Notes: generated from the sequence alone by a model not told the origin. DNA of 43,834 nucleotides from Terriglobia bacterium (GCA_020073385.1 JAIQFH010000056.1:1-43834), one strand, 5' to 3'; positions 8,578 to 16,496 are shown, numbered from the stretch's first letter. Made by a program: numbers and translations.

Positions 8578-9812
8578 TAGAGCCCGCCCTCCGATGCCGC
8601 GGCCATCTCATTCACTACCTTGGGTCGCACCTTTTCTCCTTCGCGGAATTCGCTGCGGCTCCCGACAATCACGCGGTCGTTGTCCGACAGCCCAACTGTC
8701 ACCTCCACCCGATCGCTCGACTCCACTCCCAACGTCACCTGCCGCTTTTCCACCCGCCCCTGCGCGTCTACAATCAGCACGGTTGCCCCGGCACTGTTTC
8801 TCTGCAACGCCTGAATGGGCACAGTCAGCACATCCTTGTGCTGCTTCAAAATCAACTTTGCTTCCGCATACATCCCTTCCTTTAAAGCCCCATCCCTATT
8901 CTTCACGTCAATCTCGGTGTGCATGGTGCGGGTTTCGTCGTTCAGGGCATCGGCAAAGCGCGCCACCTTTCCTTCGAAATCCTGATTCATCGCCGTAACA
9001 TGCACCTGAACAACACTCCCCAATTGCAATTGCGGCACCGCCGACTCCGGCACCGGCACGACCAGCCGTAGTTTTGTGTACTCCGCCAACTGCACCACCG
9101 GCATCGACTGCGTATCGGACGAAGTCCCGGCCTGGATCATCGTCCCCGTGTCGGCATATCGCTTCGTCACCACTCCGGCAAACGGGGCGGTCACGTGCGT
9201 GTAATCCTCCATGGCCGTGACTCTCTGCAATTCCGCCTGGGCCACCGCCAGTTGACTCTCCGCCTCCGCCAGCGCCGCCTTATCGCTCTCAATCTTGGCC
9301 TCGGTGTCCTTGTCCTTCGCCATGGAGTCATCCAACTCCTGCTCCGCGATCAACCCAGGCCGCGCCTCCGATGCCTGCTTCAAACGCGTATAGGCCGTGT
9401 GATACGCCGCATGGATCGACTCCGCGCTGTGCACATTGCTTTGCGCCCGCGTTACCGCGTCTTTCGCGCGCCTTAAGCCGGCCTGCGCTCCCGCCACCTC
9501 GGCGCTTAGTTCCGGCACTTCCAGAACCGCGAGCGTCTGCCCGGTTTTCACATGGTCGCCCACGTCCACATAAATCTTTCGAATGTAGCCAGCCACCTTG
9601 GCATGCACGTCCACCTGCTGGTATGCATGAAATGCTCCCGATAGCGTGATGGCATTCTCGATCGGCGCGCGCTTCACCACCGCCACCGCCGCGGATGGAA
9701 GCACCTCTTCAGAAGCGTCGGCCTTCGTAGTTGGCCTCGTAAGAAGGCGCAACGTGATGACTCCCACGATTACGACTGCGGTAATCGCCGCAATTCTCTG
9801 CTTTGAATTCAT
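8577..9812 (-). CDS. RND efflux periplasmic adaptor (membrane fusion protein)
   Basis: A 411-residue protein with an N-terminal membrane anchor (AITAVVIVGVITLRLL). A split lipoyl domain follows, with the typical VDVHAKVAGYIRKIYVDVGD half near residue 75 and the returning half THVTAPFAGVVTKRYADTG. Between them lies a long helical hairpin rich in Ala/Glu, and beta-barrel and membrane-proximal domains follow (VTVGLSDNDRVIVG near the end). It bridges the inner-membrane pump and the TolC-like channel. The ATG at 9812 is preferred to one 69 bases upstream because AGAGGA sits correctly before it. It is the first gene of the adaptor-pump-channel operon, whose promoter lies in 9813-9990. Confidence 0.93.
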   Translation of the reverse strand: MNSKQRIAAITAVVIVGVITLRLLTRPTTKADASEEVLPSAAVAVVKRAPIENAITLSGAFHAYQQVDVHAKVAGYIRKIYVDVGDHVKTGQTLAVLEVPELSAEVAGAQAGLRRAKDAVTRAQSNVHSAESIHAAYHTAYTRLKQASEARPGLIAEQELDDSMAKDKDTEAKIESDKAALAEAESQLAVAQAELQRVTAMEDYTHVTAPFAGVVTKRYADTGTMIQAGTSSDTQSMPVVQLAEYTKLRLVVPVPESAVPQLQLGSVVQVHVTAMNQDFEGKVARFADALNDETRTMHTEIDVKNRDGALKEGMYAEAKLILKQHKDVLTVPIQALQRNSAGATVLIVDAQGRVEKRQVTLGVESSDRVEVTVGLSDNDRVIVGSRSEFREGEKVRPKVVNEMAAASEGGL

Positions 9813-9991
9813 TCGTTCCTCTGTCCGGCTGGTTGCGCCGGCTCCAGTTTTCAAAAATGAAGATACGATTCGGAGTCCCAATCAGGCTTGTGTAACTTGA
9901 GAACGTGTGATCCTTGATTGGTACACGCATTCCCCTGAGGAACACCAACCGAAAAAATCAGACCTAATGTTGAACCCGAGTGATGATGAAT

Positions 9992-10324
9992 TCAGGAATG
10001 AAACGGCGGAGGACGATTAGAAAGGCTTTCTTCGTAGTAGAGACGCGGCAACGGCGGCCCAGCAGGTGCGAACCGCGGATAAAAAACCGGCACTTCCAGC
10101 ACCGTCAACGTCGAAACTGGTGGAACCCATTTCGCCGCGTCACTATCCATGTGCTGCCGGACCGGCTGTCCCGAGATCGATTTGACGATCGTACCGGCGG
10201 AGGCTCTCGTCCGGAAGGTCCGCGTCGCCAGACTCACCGTCAGCCCGCAGATCGCGAGCACAACGACGGCCACTTCCCATCGCCGAAGCACACGCTTCCC
10301 CAAGTGATTTTCCATTAGCAACAT
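9992..10324 (-). CDS. Small single-pass membrane protein, unknown function
   Basis: A predicted 110-residue protein. One hydrophobic helix near the N-terminus (WEVAVVVLAICGLTVSLAT) is preceded by basic residues, so the C-terminal part should face the periplasm. That part is proline-rich and ends PRLYYEESLSNRPPPFHS. GTGGGG lies 9 bases before the ATG at 10324; a second ATG at 10315 is possible. I recognise no domain. It is convergent neither with the efflux operon nor with the next gene, and the lipoprotein at 10480 diverges from it. Confidence 0.6.
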   Translation of the reverse strand: MLLMENHLGKRVLRRWEVAVVVLAICGLTVSLATRTFRTRASAGTIVKSISGQPVRQHMDSDAAKWVPPVSTLTVLEVPVFYPRFAPAGPPLPRLYYEESLSNRPPPFHS

Positions 10325-10479
10325 GGACTGCTGCCCCACCAGAGAATTATAGCAACATCCACGCACCCGGGCCCGAACCCAAGTAACCCCGGCCAGAGAC
10401 AACTACCAACGCCTCAATCTGTCTCGCCGGATAGTGCTGGGTCCAATTCCGGTATAGCCTTACGAAAGAGGAGAATGCC

Positions 10480-10872
10480 ATGCTGATACATCGCAGGCTT
10501 TCGCTGCTGTTGGCTGCAGCCCTGCTCACCACCGGATGCGGGCATCAAGATTGCCGCCTGATTGGACTCTCAGTCTCACCGCCAGGTGCGACCGCTGACC
10601 ACACGGCCGCTGCGCCCGGCAATCAGGCTCAGTTTTTCGCGAGTGCTGTCGTTCCCGACGGTTGCGCCACTACAGCTTGCGTTAATTGCTCCGGCCAGAC
10701 CTGGACGGTCTCCGACCCACTCAATGTTTCGATCAGCAACAATGCCAACGATAACGGAACTGCGACTTGCTTGGGCACAACCAACGGCGCAGTCACGGTT
10801 ACGGCTACGGTGCCAGCAGCAGCCGGGAGCAAACAGACCGTGACTAAGACCGCTATGCTGACCTGCAGGTAA
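10480..10872 (+). CDS. Secreted lipoprotein with Ig-like fold
   Basis: A 130-residue protein with a lipoprotein signal peptide: basic start MLIHRR, hydrophobic core LSLLLAAALL and lipobox TTGC with the lipidated Cys near residue 20. The rest is rich in Thr, Ala and Val (PGNQAQFFASAVVPDGC, GAVTVTATVPAAAGSKQTVT) and resembles bacterial Ig-like (Big-2) repeats that are abundant in acidobacteria. AAAGAGGAG precedes the ATG. The stop lies only about 30 bases from the left end of the integrated island. Function is unknown. Confidence 0.8.
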   Translation: MLIHRRLSLLLAAALLTTGCGHQDCRLIGLSVSPPGATADHTAAAPGNQAQFFASAVVPDGCATTACVNCSGQTWTVSDPLNVSISNNANDNGTATCLGTTNGAVTVTATVPAAAGSKQTVTKTAMLTCR

Positions 10873-10904
10873 GAGGACGGTCAGCCGGCTGTTCTTGAGA
10901 TAGC

Positions 10905-10948
10905 TGGTAGCGCTACCGGGAATCGAACCCGGGTTTGAAGATTGAGAA
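10905..10948. repeat. attL: left 44-bp direct repeat of the island
   Basis: This 44-bp stretch is identical to 20807-20850. It corresponds to the 3' portion (anticodon loop to CCA) of the tRNA-Glu at 20807-20881. The flanking bases differ on both sides, so the repeat is exactly 44 bp. It marks the left boundary of the mobile island. Here the 5' half of the tRNA is missing, as expected for the att copy opposite the intact gene. Confidence 0.95.
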
Positions 10949-11280
10949 AATTTCGTTACGTCCCGGCCTGTTCGCTATCGCTCAATGTTTATGCGGATGC
11001 GCACGATTTCGCCGAGTAAGGATTTCGAACTGGTAAGGGAGCGGTAAGGAACGGTGCATTCGTGGCGACACCGTGAGAAATCGGTGGCTTTTGTTTTGCC
11101 CAGAGTCGGAATTGTGTTGAACCGTGAGCGAATGTAAGTTATCGTCGTTTTCAAATCCGTCGAGAGTGCAGCCAAGCTGCCACAAAAACTTCCTCGCGGA
11201 GTAATGGGCTTTTAAGCATTTCTCCCTGACCGGCCCGCTGGGATTCCAATTCAAAACTGAATACGAGGGAGGGGAGAGTC
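10949..11280. other. Island left-end regulatory and arm-site region
   Basis: No convincing gene is visible. The stretch holds two GGTAAGG repeats at 11032-11038 and 11043-11049 and a related GAGTAAGG at 11014-11021. It ends with the strong ribosome binding site GGAGGGGAG before the excisionase-like gene. It probably contains integrase arm sites and the promoter of the rightward operon. Confidence 0.5.
11032..11049 (+). repeat. Paired GGTAAGG repeats, candidate integrase arm-type sites (left)
   Basis: Two GGTAAGG copies are spaced 11 bp start to start, one helical turn apart. The same pair with the same spacing and orientation occurs at 20648-20665 near the other end; the two 18-bp blocks match at 16 positions. 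Paired sites flanking both att cores are what arm-type integrase or excisionase sites look like. Confidence 0.6.
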
Positions 11281-11556
11281 ATGCCCGACGCACAGACTCC
11301 AGTGGCAGCGTCCGCTCCGATGACGTTGCTCGGCGAAGAATTTTTTGGCGAGGAAGAACTCGCCGCGTTCCTGCAAAAAAAATTGCGAACCATTCGCTGG
11401 TGGCGCGAAAAAAAGTCATCGCATATCGGTCCGCCGTGGATCACCATCGGCAACTCGGTTTTCTACCGCAAAAGTTCCGTCCTGAAGTGGCTGTTGCAAA
11501 ACGAAAATGAGCCGCACATTTCCCGAACGCGACGCCGGAAGGTGGCGAAGGAATGA
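11281..11556 (+). CDS. Excisionase-like HTH DNA-binding protein
   Basis: A 91-residue protein. Residues about 20-75 resemble the excisionase/AlpA-type winged helix (HTH_17): EEELAAFLQKKLRTIRWWRE, then GPPWITIGNSVFYRKSSVL and KWLL, matching the usual pattern of a short HTH, a GPP-x-I-x-I-G hairpin and a K/R-rich wing. The basic tail SRTRRRKVAKE suits DNA binding. GGAGGGGAG precedes the ATG. As the first gene inside the attL end it may direct excision and/or activate the island's operon. It is followed by a clear terminator-like hairpin. A role as regulator of the replication genes is equally possible. Confidence 0.8.
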   Translation: MPDAQTPVAASAPMTLLGEEFFGEEELAAFLQKKLRTIRWWREKKSSHIGPPWITIGNSVFYRKSSVLKWLLQNENEPHISRTRRRKVAKE

Positions 11557-11569
11557 TCAGTGACTCGAA

Positions 11570-11611
11570 GGGCCGAGCGGCTCGGACCAGAATCGCTCGG
11601 CCCCATTTTGT
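11570..11611 (+). terminator. Rho-independent terminator-like hairpin after the excisionase gene
   Basis: Perfect 10-bp arms GGGCCGAGCG (11570-11579) and CGCTCGGCCC (11594-11603) are followed by CATTTTGTTT. The stem is strong; the T-run is interrupted. It sits 14 bases after the stop codon. Confidence 0.7.
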
Positions 11612-11836
11612 TTCGGAGTGAACACGATCAGAGTAGCATCATGCTCCGAAAAAGTTACTCCTCGTGGAATCCGGGCAGCGTAAGATGTTCGGGAGTTTTT
11701 GAAAAAGTGCCGCGTCTCTGGCGGTGTGGCAAGGGCTTCCAACCCTGAAAGGAGAGCACCTTAAAAACTGAACGCGCCGAGTGGGAAGCCTCGACGCGTT
11801 CCAGATTTCCCCGGCCTCTATAACCGGGGAGAAAGG

Positions 11837-12784
11837 TTGCTTTCCGTGAACACGATACCACGTCCCGAAAAACCTGCCACCTGTTCTTCAAATGCACCCC
11901 GAGGGGATACTCAAAAACTTTTCAACAAACAAGAAGCGCGCGGCATCGTCTGGGGCGTGCACATGCAGGATCCGACGATCTCCTCGGACCTGAAAGCCCT
12001 GATCGCCGTGGTATCGACGTACCCCGCGAACGGCGTTGGCTGGATATGGCGCGGCTCTCACCTTCGAAAAGTCCTCGGCTGGGGCGAATCCAAGTACAAA
12101 CTCGTGATGCACGACGCGAAGGCCCGAGGATTCGTCACCATCACCAGAGTCAACAAGAGAACGGGTTTCGAGTACGAGTACTCGTGGGACCTGAGGAGCC
12201 CATCGGTTGAAAATCAACCCATGGGCCCATCGGTTGAAAACCCCATGGTGGGCAAACCCCATGGTGGGCAAATCAACCCACATAAGAAAGCAGTAGGTTT
12301 TAAGAAAGCAGTAAGAGGCAATGAACCAGTAGAAGAAAAACCTGTCGAACGCTGTTCGACGGAAAATCGCAGCAAAGGTGATCACGAAAAAGACGCAAGA
12401 TCGACACCCTTCCTCGATGAGAAAAAACTGCCTGTGATTCCAGAACTGATTGTGGAGGATAGCGTCTTCCGTGAGTACCGGGCCGCTGCCGATGAGCGAT
12501 TTTTCTGGTACAAGAACGTTCTCAGCGCAGAGTGGCCGGGGAACTGGGGCAAGCGTGACGACATAGCGCTGGCGCGCGTGCTCCATGACCATCCGAAATG
12601 GGCAATGGCCGATCTCAATCGAGCCCTCGACCACTATCGGCAGTCGGAATGGAGGCCGGGAGCGCCCCGAAGTCACTTCCTCGCACACGCGACCGAGTAC
12701 TGGGCCAGCCCCGTTGCGCAGTACGGGCGAAGCTACGGTGCAGTGGCATTGGCTCCTGTCGAGGACGACTCTATTCCGTTTTGA
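11837..12784 (+). CDS. Replication-initiator-like winged-helix protein of the island
   Basis: Up to 315 residues; the start is uncertain (TTG 11837, GTG 11846 or ATG 11963), with GGAGAAAGG fitting GTG 11846 best. Residues about 43-115 look like a winged-helix DNA-binding domain of phage or plasmid replication proteins (DLKALIAVVSTYPANGVGWI, KVLGWGESKYKLVMHDAKAR). The middle is a low-complexity linker made of repeats (PSVEN, NPMVG and KPHGG units). The C-terminal 90 residues are rich in Trp and Tyr (ERFFWYKNVLSAEWPGNWGK, ALDHYRQSEWRPGAPRSHF). The direct repeats that encode the linker could themselves be the origin, as in lambda gene O. Function is inferred from layout; a regulator is possible. 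Confidence 0.65.
   Translation: MLSVNTIPRPEKPATCSSNAPRGDTQKLFNKQEARGIVWGVHMQDPTISSDLKALIAVVSTYPANGVGWIWRGSHLRKVLGWGESKYKLVMHDAKARGFVTITRVNKRTGFEYEYSWDLRSPSVENQPMGPSVENPMVGKPHGGQINPHKKAVGFKKAVRGNEPVEEKPVERCSTENRSKGDHEKDARSTPFLDEKKLPVIPELIVEDSVFREYRAAADERFFWYKNVLSAEWPGNWGKRDDIALARVLHDHPKWAMADLNRALDHYRQSEWRPGAPRSHFLAHATEYWASPVAQYGRSYGAVALAPVEDDSIPF
12198..12313 (+). repeat. Cluster of direct repeats inside the replication gene (candidate origin)
   Basis: Within 116 bp there are two copies of GCCCATCGGTTGAAAA (12198-12213 and 12225-12240), two adjacent copies of CCCCATGGTGGGCAAA (12241-12256 and 12257-12272), two of AATCAACCCA (12212-12221 and 12271-12280) and two of TAAGAAAGCAGTA (12283-12295 and 12301-12313). 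An A-rich stretch follows to about 12345. Iterons followed by an A-rich segment inside an initiator gene are the plan of lambdoid origins. They could also be simple expansion of a linker. Confidence 0.6.
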
Positions 12785-12887
12785 TCTCTCCCATGTATGG
12801 GAGAGCGTAGAACCCGCATGTTTAGCGGCTGAAACGTCTCCGGATGCCGGAGTAGCAAGAAAACCAGCATAGAAAGGGCTCAAAACA

Positions 12888-13175
12888 ATGATCGGATCAC
12901 CGGATGAAGTGAACGTCGATCTCTTGATGGCAAGCGCGAGTAGCATCCTGCTGCACGGCTACGACGAAGCATCGCAGGAAGCTCGAGCACTGATGCAGAA
13001 CGCCGTGCAGTCGGGCAGGTTGCGGGTGGTCATAGATTTGCCGCCTCTCGAAATTCACGTGCTCGTGATGGATGCGAGGAATGAGCACCAGCAACTGGCG
13101 ATCACGATCACCGATGACCGCGACAAGTGGCTCGGATGGTTGCAGTCCCTGTTCGCTCCGGCACAAATTCAGTGA
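12888..13175 (+). CDS. Small hypothetical protein of the island
   Basis: A 95-residue acidic protein with no motif I recognise. It begins MIGSPDEVNVDLLMASASS, has a predicted helix (ASQEARALMQNAVQSG) followed by beta strands (RLRVVIDLPPLEIHVLVMD, QLAITITDD) and ends with DKWLGWLQSLF. GAAAGGG lies about 10 bases before the ATG. It sits between the replication-like gene and the small terminase on the same strand, so it is probably part of the same island operon. Confidence 0.65.
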   Translation: MIGSPDEVNVDLLMASASSILLHGYDEASQEARALMQNAVQSGRLRVVIDLPPLEIHVLVMDARNEHQQLAITITDDRDKWLGWLQSLFAPAQIQ

Positions 13176-13574
13176 CGCTGCGAACATGCATGGATAGCGG
13201 GGCTGATCTTCGGAGCCACGTATTCCGCGGCTATGACGCATCTCGACCGACGCCTGGAATCGAGACAACGCTTTTCGTCAAAGTGGTACGCAACCCTCAA
13301 GGCGCACCCGATTGTGGGGAAAACAGAAATCTTGTTTCGCCACGTGTTTTGCGGTTGGATAGGTGGATGCGATCTCCAGAACTGCCCCCAGTTGAGGCCA
13401 TGGCCGCTGACTTCTTGAATCTGGTCGGTAGAGAAATCGTGTGTACAGGGCATTTTGAGCAATTTCCCCACTTTTTCCGGTTTTTTTCGGGATTTTGGTG
13501 GGATGGAATCGGTCTGGTACCAAGTCCGGAAAGCCCCTGAAAAAAGTGGGACGTGACGCTCATTCCCGGGGATA
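13176..13574. other. 400-base gap before the small terminase, with inverted repeat
   Basis: No convincing gene is seen; open frames here lack good starts and protein-like composition. The last 110 bases are unusual: a pyrimidine-rich stretch with runs of T, and an inverted repeat CCCACTTTTT (13467-13476) / AAAAAGTGGG (13541-13550) around a 64-bp spacer. In many phages the cos or pac site lies just upstream of the small terminase gene, so this is a candidate packaging site. Confidence 0.4.
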
Positions 13575-14177
13575 ATGTCAAACATGCCGAGAGGGCAAAA
13601 ACCGAAACCACTTTCACTGCGCATCGCCGAGGGCGATCGCAGTGGCATCGGCGTTCACAAGTTGGATGATCTCGCGGCACGAGTCCCGAAGGCATCGCGA
13701 GGTATTCCCGATCCGCCGAGTCACGTGAAAGGTTTGGCTCGTGAGCAGTGGCTCATCTGGCGCGAGGAATTGGAACTGATGGGCATTGACTACTCAGCCG
13801 ATGCAGTCGTGCTCGAAGGCGCTTGCGTGAACTACGCTCGGGCAATTCAGATGGATCACCTGATCGAACTCGATGGTGAACTGATCGAGGAAGACCTGAG
13901 GGATCGCGTCACCAGTCAGGTCATCGGGACTAGGTTGCGCAAGCATCCTGCCGTCGCCATCTCGAACGCGTGCTGGAAGCAAGTGCATATGTTCTGTTCC
14001 GAGCTAGGCCTGAGCATCGTGAGCAGGACGCGGCTTGCAGTTGATTCCGAAACGTCCCGAGGCGCGACCGACAAGTTAATGGCACTGCTCGTTTCCCCAC
14101 CCATCGAAAAGCATCGCGACCCGGAGTCGGGCGAGATGATCATCAAAGACCCGAGCGCCGACCCACCCGTCAACTGA
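13575..14177 (+). CDS. Phage small terminase subunit (P27 family)
   Basis: A 200-residue protein with the P27-type small terminase layout: a basic N-terminus (MPRGQKPKPLSLRIAEGDRS after an upstream Met), then PDPPSHVKGLAREQWLIWRE, a helical DNA-binding region and a C-terminal pattern FCSELGLSIVSRTRLAVD that closely follows the family's usual ELGLTPSSRARV motif. Small terminase selects the DNA to be packaged and hands it to the large terminase. No large subunit is encoded in the island, so it would have to use a helper phage's motor. This is a known satellite tactic for redirecting packaging. The ATG at 13584 is an alternative start with a better-placed GGGG. Confidence 0.85.
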   Translation: MSNMPRGQKPKPLSLRIAEGDRSGIGVHKLDDLAARVPKASRGIPDPPSHVKGLAREQWLIWREELELMGIDYSADAVVLEGACVNYARAIQMDHLIELDGELIEEDLRDRVTSQVIGTRLRKHPAVAISNACWKQVHMFCSELGLSIVSRTRLAVDSETSRGATDKLMALLVSPPIEKHRDPESGEMIIKDPSADPPVN

Positions 14178-14374
14178 CTTGACGTCGATGCTACCCTGAA
14201 AGTGCTCACCCCAGATTTCGGAATGCGACCCGTAGGTCGGGCTCCGAGGAGTGTGACGCAAACCAGCCAGCCCTTCGATCCGTAGATCGACCCACGCTGC
14301 TGAGGCACCGAACGCCGAGGCCCAGCGTGTGCGCGATCAGCCTCCGGCGAATTTCATAGTGAGGCGATTCCAAA

Positions 14375-15769
14375 ATGCAAAATAAACTCGTAGCACTGCG
14401 CCAGCGCGAAGCTACTTTGCGCAAGGGCGCGAGAGCAGTCCTCGATGCAGCGGAGAGGGACGGTCGAGATCTGACCGACGCTGAACTGGCAAATCAAACC
14501 AAGACTCTGAAGGCGCTGGACGAAATTCACCGACAGGTCATCGCCGAGGAAGCGCGGATCACAGGCGAGCCCGAGGAAGCGTTCATCGATGACAACATGG
14601 TCGCAGCAGTTGCGGCCGGCGCGTCGCTCGGCCTGACTCTTCCCGAGAACCCGAGTGCCCCTCGCCGGAAGATGCATGGTCGAGTGGGCGCGAAATCGTG
14701 GGCAGAAATTTTCGGCGCGGCGCCTCGCAGCAATGGCGGTTTCACATCATTCGAGGAGTACCTCCGCGCAATTCGCTACTCCGGGCAGGGAGTGTTCGAT
14801 CCAAGATTGTCGATGGGGCACACCGAAGCCGATCCGAGTCAGGCAGGCTTCATGGTGCCCGAGCAGTGGGCCGCGTTCGTTCTGAACTACGCGTTGGAAA
14901 ATGCGATCTGCATGTCGCGCTGTCAAATTTGGCCGATGAGTGGCGAAGTTCTGAAAGTTCCGGGCGTGCGAGACGAAGATCACTCGGCTGGCTCACTCTT
15001 CGGCGGCATCACCGAAGTCTGGTACGACGAGCTCGACACAATCGACGAGCAGAACATGGAGACGCGGCTCGTGCAGTTGTCCGCGCACAAACTTGGGATG
15101 CTCGCGAACGCTTCGTCGGAACTGGTCGAGGATGGTCCGCAGTTTGAAAACGTTCTGACCGCGAACCTGCAAGCAGCGGCAGCGTTCTTCACTGATCGCG
15201 CATTTTTGTTTGGAAGTGGGGTCGGTCGCTGCCAAGGCATGCTCGATTCCGGCAACAATGCGCTGATCGTCGTGAATAAAAACGCGAACACTCCGACTGG
15301 TGGCTTTACCTTCGCCGATGCCTGCGCGATGTTCGGCGCGATGGCTCCAGCGTGCAGGCAACGCGCGACGTGGGTCTTCACCGATGCGTTGATCCCGGCG
15401 CTGTCGCAGATGCAACTCGTCGTCACGAACAAAGCCGGAACTGAAAACGTCGGCGGCAGCGCGACACCGATGTTTCAGATGAACGCAGATGGCACCGGAA
15501 CTTTGCTCGGCAGACCCGCGCTCTTCACCGAAAAAATGAAAGCCGCGGGGCAGCAAGGCGACGCCGCTTTCATCTGCTTCGATCAATACGCGATCGGCAT
15601 TCGCAGAGAAATGCAGTTGCGTCGCTCACTTGATGCGGGCTTCAAAGAGGATTCAATCTGGTGGAGATTGACGACTCGACTCGACGGACAACCAACTTGG
15701 GAAAATAAACTCAAGCTGCTGAACTCGAATTACGTGAGCCCGTTCGTCACGCTGCAAGCGCGCACGTAG
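14375..15769 (+). CDS. Phage major capsid protein (HK97 fold)
   Basis: A 464-residue protein. Residues 1-70 form a charged helical delta-like segment (LVALRQREATLRKGARAV) that acts as internal scaffold in this family. The HK97-type core follows, with GGFTSFEEYLRAIR, AGFMVPEQWAAFVL, the P-domain strand GEVLKVPGV, AFLFGSGVGRCQGML and the late pattern TLLGRPALFTEKM, then GDAAFICFDQYAIGIRREMQ. The length is that of a full-size capsid protein with its delta domain. The protease that normally removes this domain and the portal that normally precedes it are both missing. GAGG lies 9 bases before the ATG. The protein may form or resize a capsid using helper-encoded partners. Confidence 0.9.
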   Translation: MQNKLVALRQREATLRKGARAVLDAAERDGRDLTDAELANQTKTLKALDEIHRQVIAEEARITGEPEEAFIDDNMVAAVAAGASLGLTLPENPSAPRRKMHGRVGAKSWAEIFGAAPRSNGGFTSFEEYLRAIRYSGQGVFDPRLSMGHTEADPSQAGFMVPEQWAAFVLNYALENAICMSRCQIWPMSGEVLKVPGVRDEDHSAGSLFGGITEVWYDELDTIDEQNMETRLVQLSAHKLGMLANASSELVEDGPQFENVLTANLQAAAAFFTDRAFLFGSGVGRCQGMLDSGNNALIVVNKNANTPTGGFTFADACAMFGAMAPACRQRATWVFTDALIPALSQMQLVVTNKAGTENVGGSATPMFQMNADGTGTLLGRPALFTEKMKAAGQQGDAAFICFDQYAIGIRREMQLRRSLDAGFKEDSIWWRLTTRLDGQPTWENKLKLLNSNYVSPFVTLQART

Positions 15770-15869
15770 AAAAAGTTTCGCGACGTGAATTTGCTCCGCG
15801 ACCCCTCGCTCTTTGGCGTGAGCGAAGGAAGATGCGTTCGGGCGACGGACTGAGCGCGTCGAGCGGCAA

Positions 15870-15899
15870 GGCGGGGAGTGACCTCCTCCCCGCCGTTTT
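15870..15899 (+). terminator. Rho-independent terminator after the capsid gene
   Basis: Perfect 8-bp arms GGCGGGGA (15870-15877) and TCCCCGCC (15887-15894) are followed by GTTTTC. It lies 100 bases after the capsid stop and just before the next small gene. Confidence 0.75.
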
Positions 15900-15923
15900 C
15901 ATGCGTGCTAAAATTCCGCGCAG

Positions 15924-16151
15924 ATGAGTAGCGTGCGCGTCAAGCTCGTGATCTCGAAGGAATTGTTCGCCGAGATCGTGCTTGCCGCTCGCAGGTCGGC
16001 ACAATCCCCAACAAAATTTGCCGCGGAAATTCTCGAATCCGCTGCCGCCGAGAGGCGCATGGATCGCTTGCCGCCACCTGAACCAGTTCGATCCCGAAGG
16101 CCTCGAAACCCCGATCAAGTCTTGCTCCGCTCCCTGATTTCCCCGGAGTGA
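15924..16151 (+). CDS. Small ribbon-helix-helix-like DNA-binding protein
   Basis: A 75-residue basic protein. The first 45 residues follow the strand-helix-helix pattern of Arc/CopG-type repressors: VRVKLVISKELFAEIVLAA, then RRSAQSPTKFAAEILESAAA. The C-terminal tail is Pro/Arg-rich (LPPPEPVRSRRPRNPDQ). No good ribosome binding site is visible before the ATG, so expression is less certain. Its position between the capsid gene and the defence module makes a regulator of the island or of the PARIS-like genes plausible, but nothing in the sequence proves it. Confidence 0.55.
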   Translation: MSSVRVKLVISKELFAEIVLAARRSAQSPTKFAAEILESAAAERRMDRLPPPEPVRSRRPRNPDQVLLRSLISPE

Positions 16152-16398
16152 ACACCTCCCTGTGGAAATCTGGGAGTTTATCGATTAGCGCCGATTAGAG
16201 CGTTTTCATGCCCCTGAGGGACGTCCCCGGGCGAGAATCGCTTTCCAGCGCGATCCCTGCGCAAGGGCTGGGGCGTTTATGCGATGGTTTCGCCGAAGAT
16301 TCGCCCCAGAAGGGAAAACGAAACCCGTGAAACGGAGGTACGCGGAAAATTTCGGTCTCGTAGGGTGAGGAATCCTCTGGCTCCCTCGTGCCACCCCA

Positions 16399-16414
16399 GT
16401 GCACAATCGTGCAC
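16399..16414. promoter_or_regulatory. Operator-like inverted repeat upstream of the defence genes
   Basis: GTGCAC-AATC-GTGCAC: two copies of the self-complementary hexamer GTGCAC separated by four bases. It could bind a dimeric repressor such as the small ribbon-helix-helix protein just upstream. The terminator at 16459 lies between it and ariA, so a direct effect on ariA is not obvious. Confidence 0.35.
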
Positions 16415-16458
16415 TTTGCAATCCTATGATTTCGGATGTACAAAGGACCCGTCAGGAC

Positions 16459-16496
16459 GGGGGTCCCACGGCACATGCCGTAGGGCCCCCTTTTTT
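16459..16496 (+). terminator. Strong rho-independent terminator before ariA
   Basis: A long stem (GGGGGTCC... with GGGCCCCC, and inner arms ACGGC / GCCGT around ACAT) ends at 16490 and is followed directly by TTTTTTCT. It would stop transcription from the packaging genes and so insulate the defence genes. Confidence 0.85.

Noticed and set aside
11888..12946. A 352-codon open frame on the minus strand, antisense to the replication gene.
   Set aside because: It lacks a ribosome binding site, its peptide has no domain-like pattern, and the plus-strand frame has a winged-helix-like pattern and coherent composition. Long antisense frames are common in GC-rich DNA.
13127..13540. A 137-codon plus-strand frame overlapping the end of the 95-residue gene and filling the gap before the small terminase.
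   Set aside because: No ribosome binding site, an overlapping start in another gene and an odd composition with Phe-rich runs from the T-tracts. The region is better read as non-coding, possibly a packaging site.
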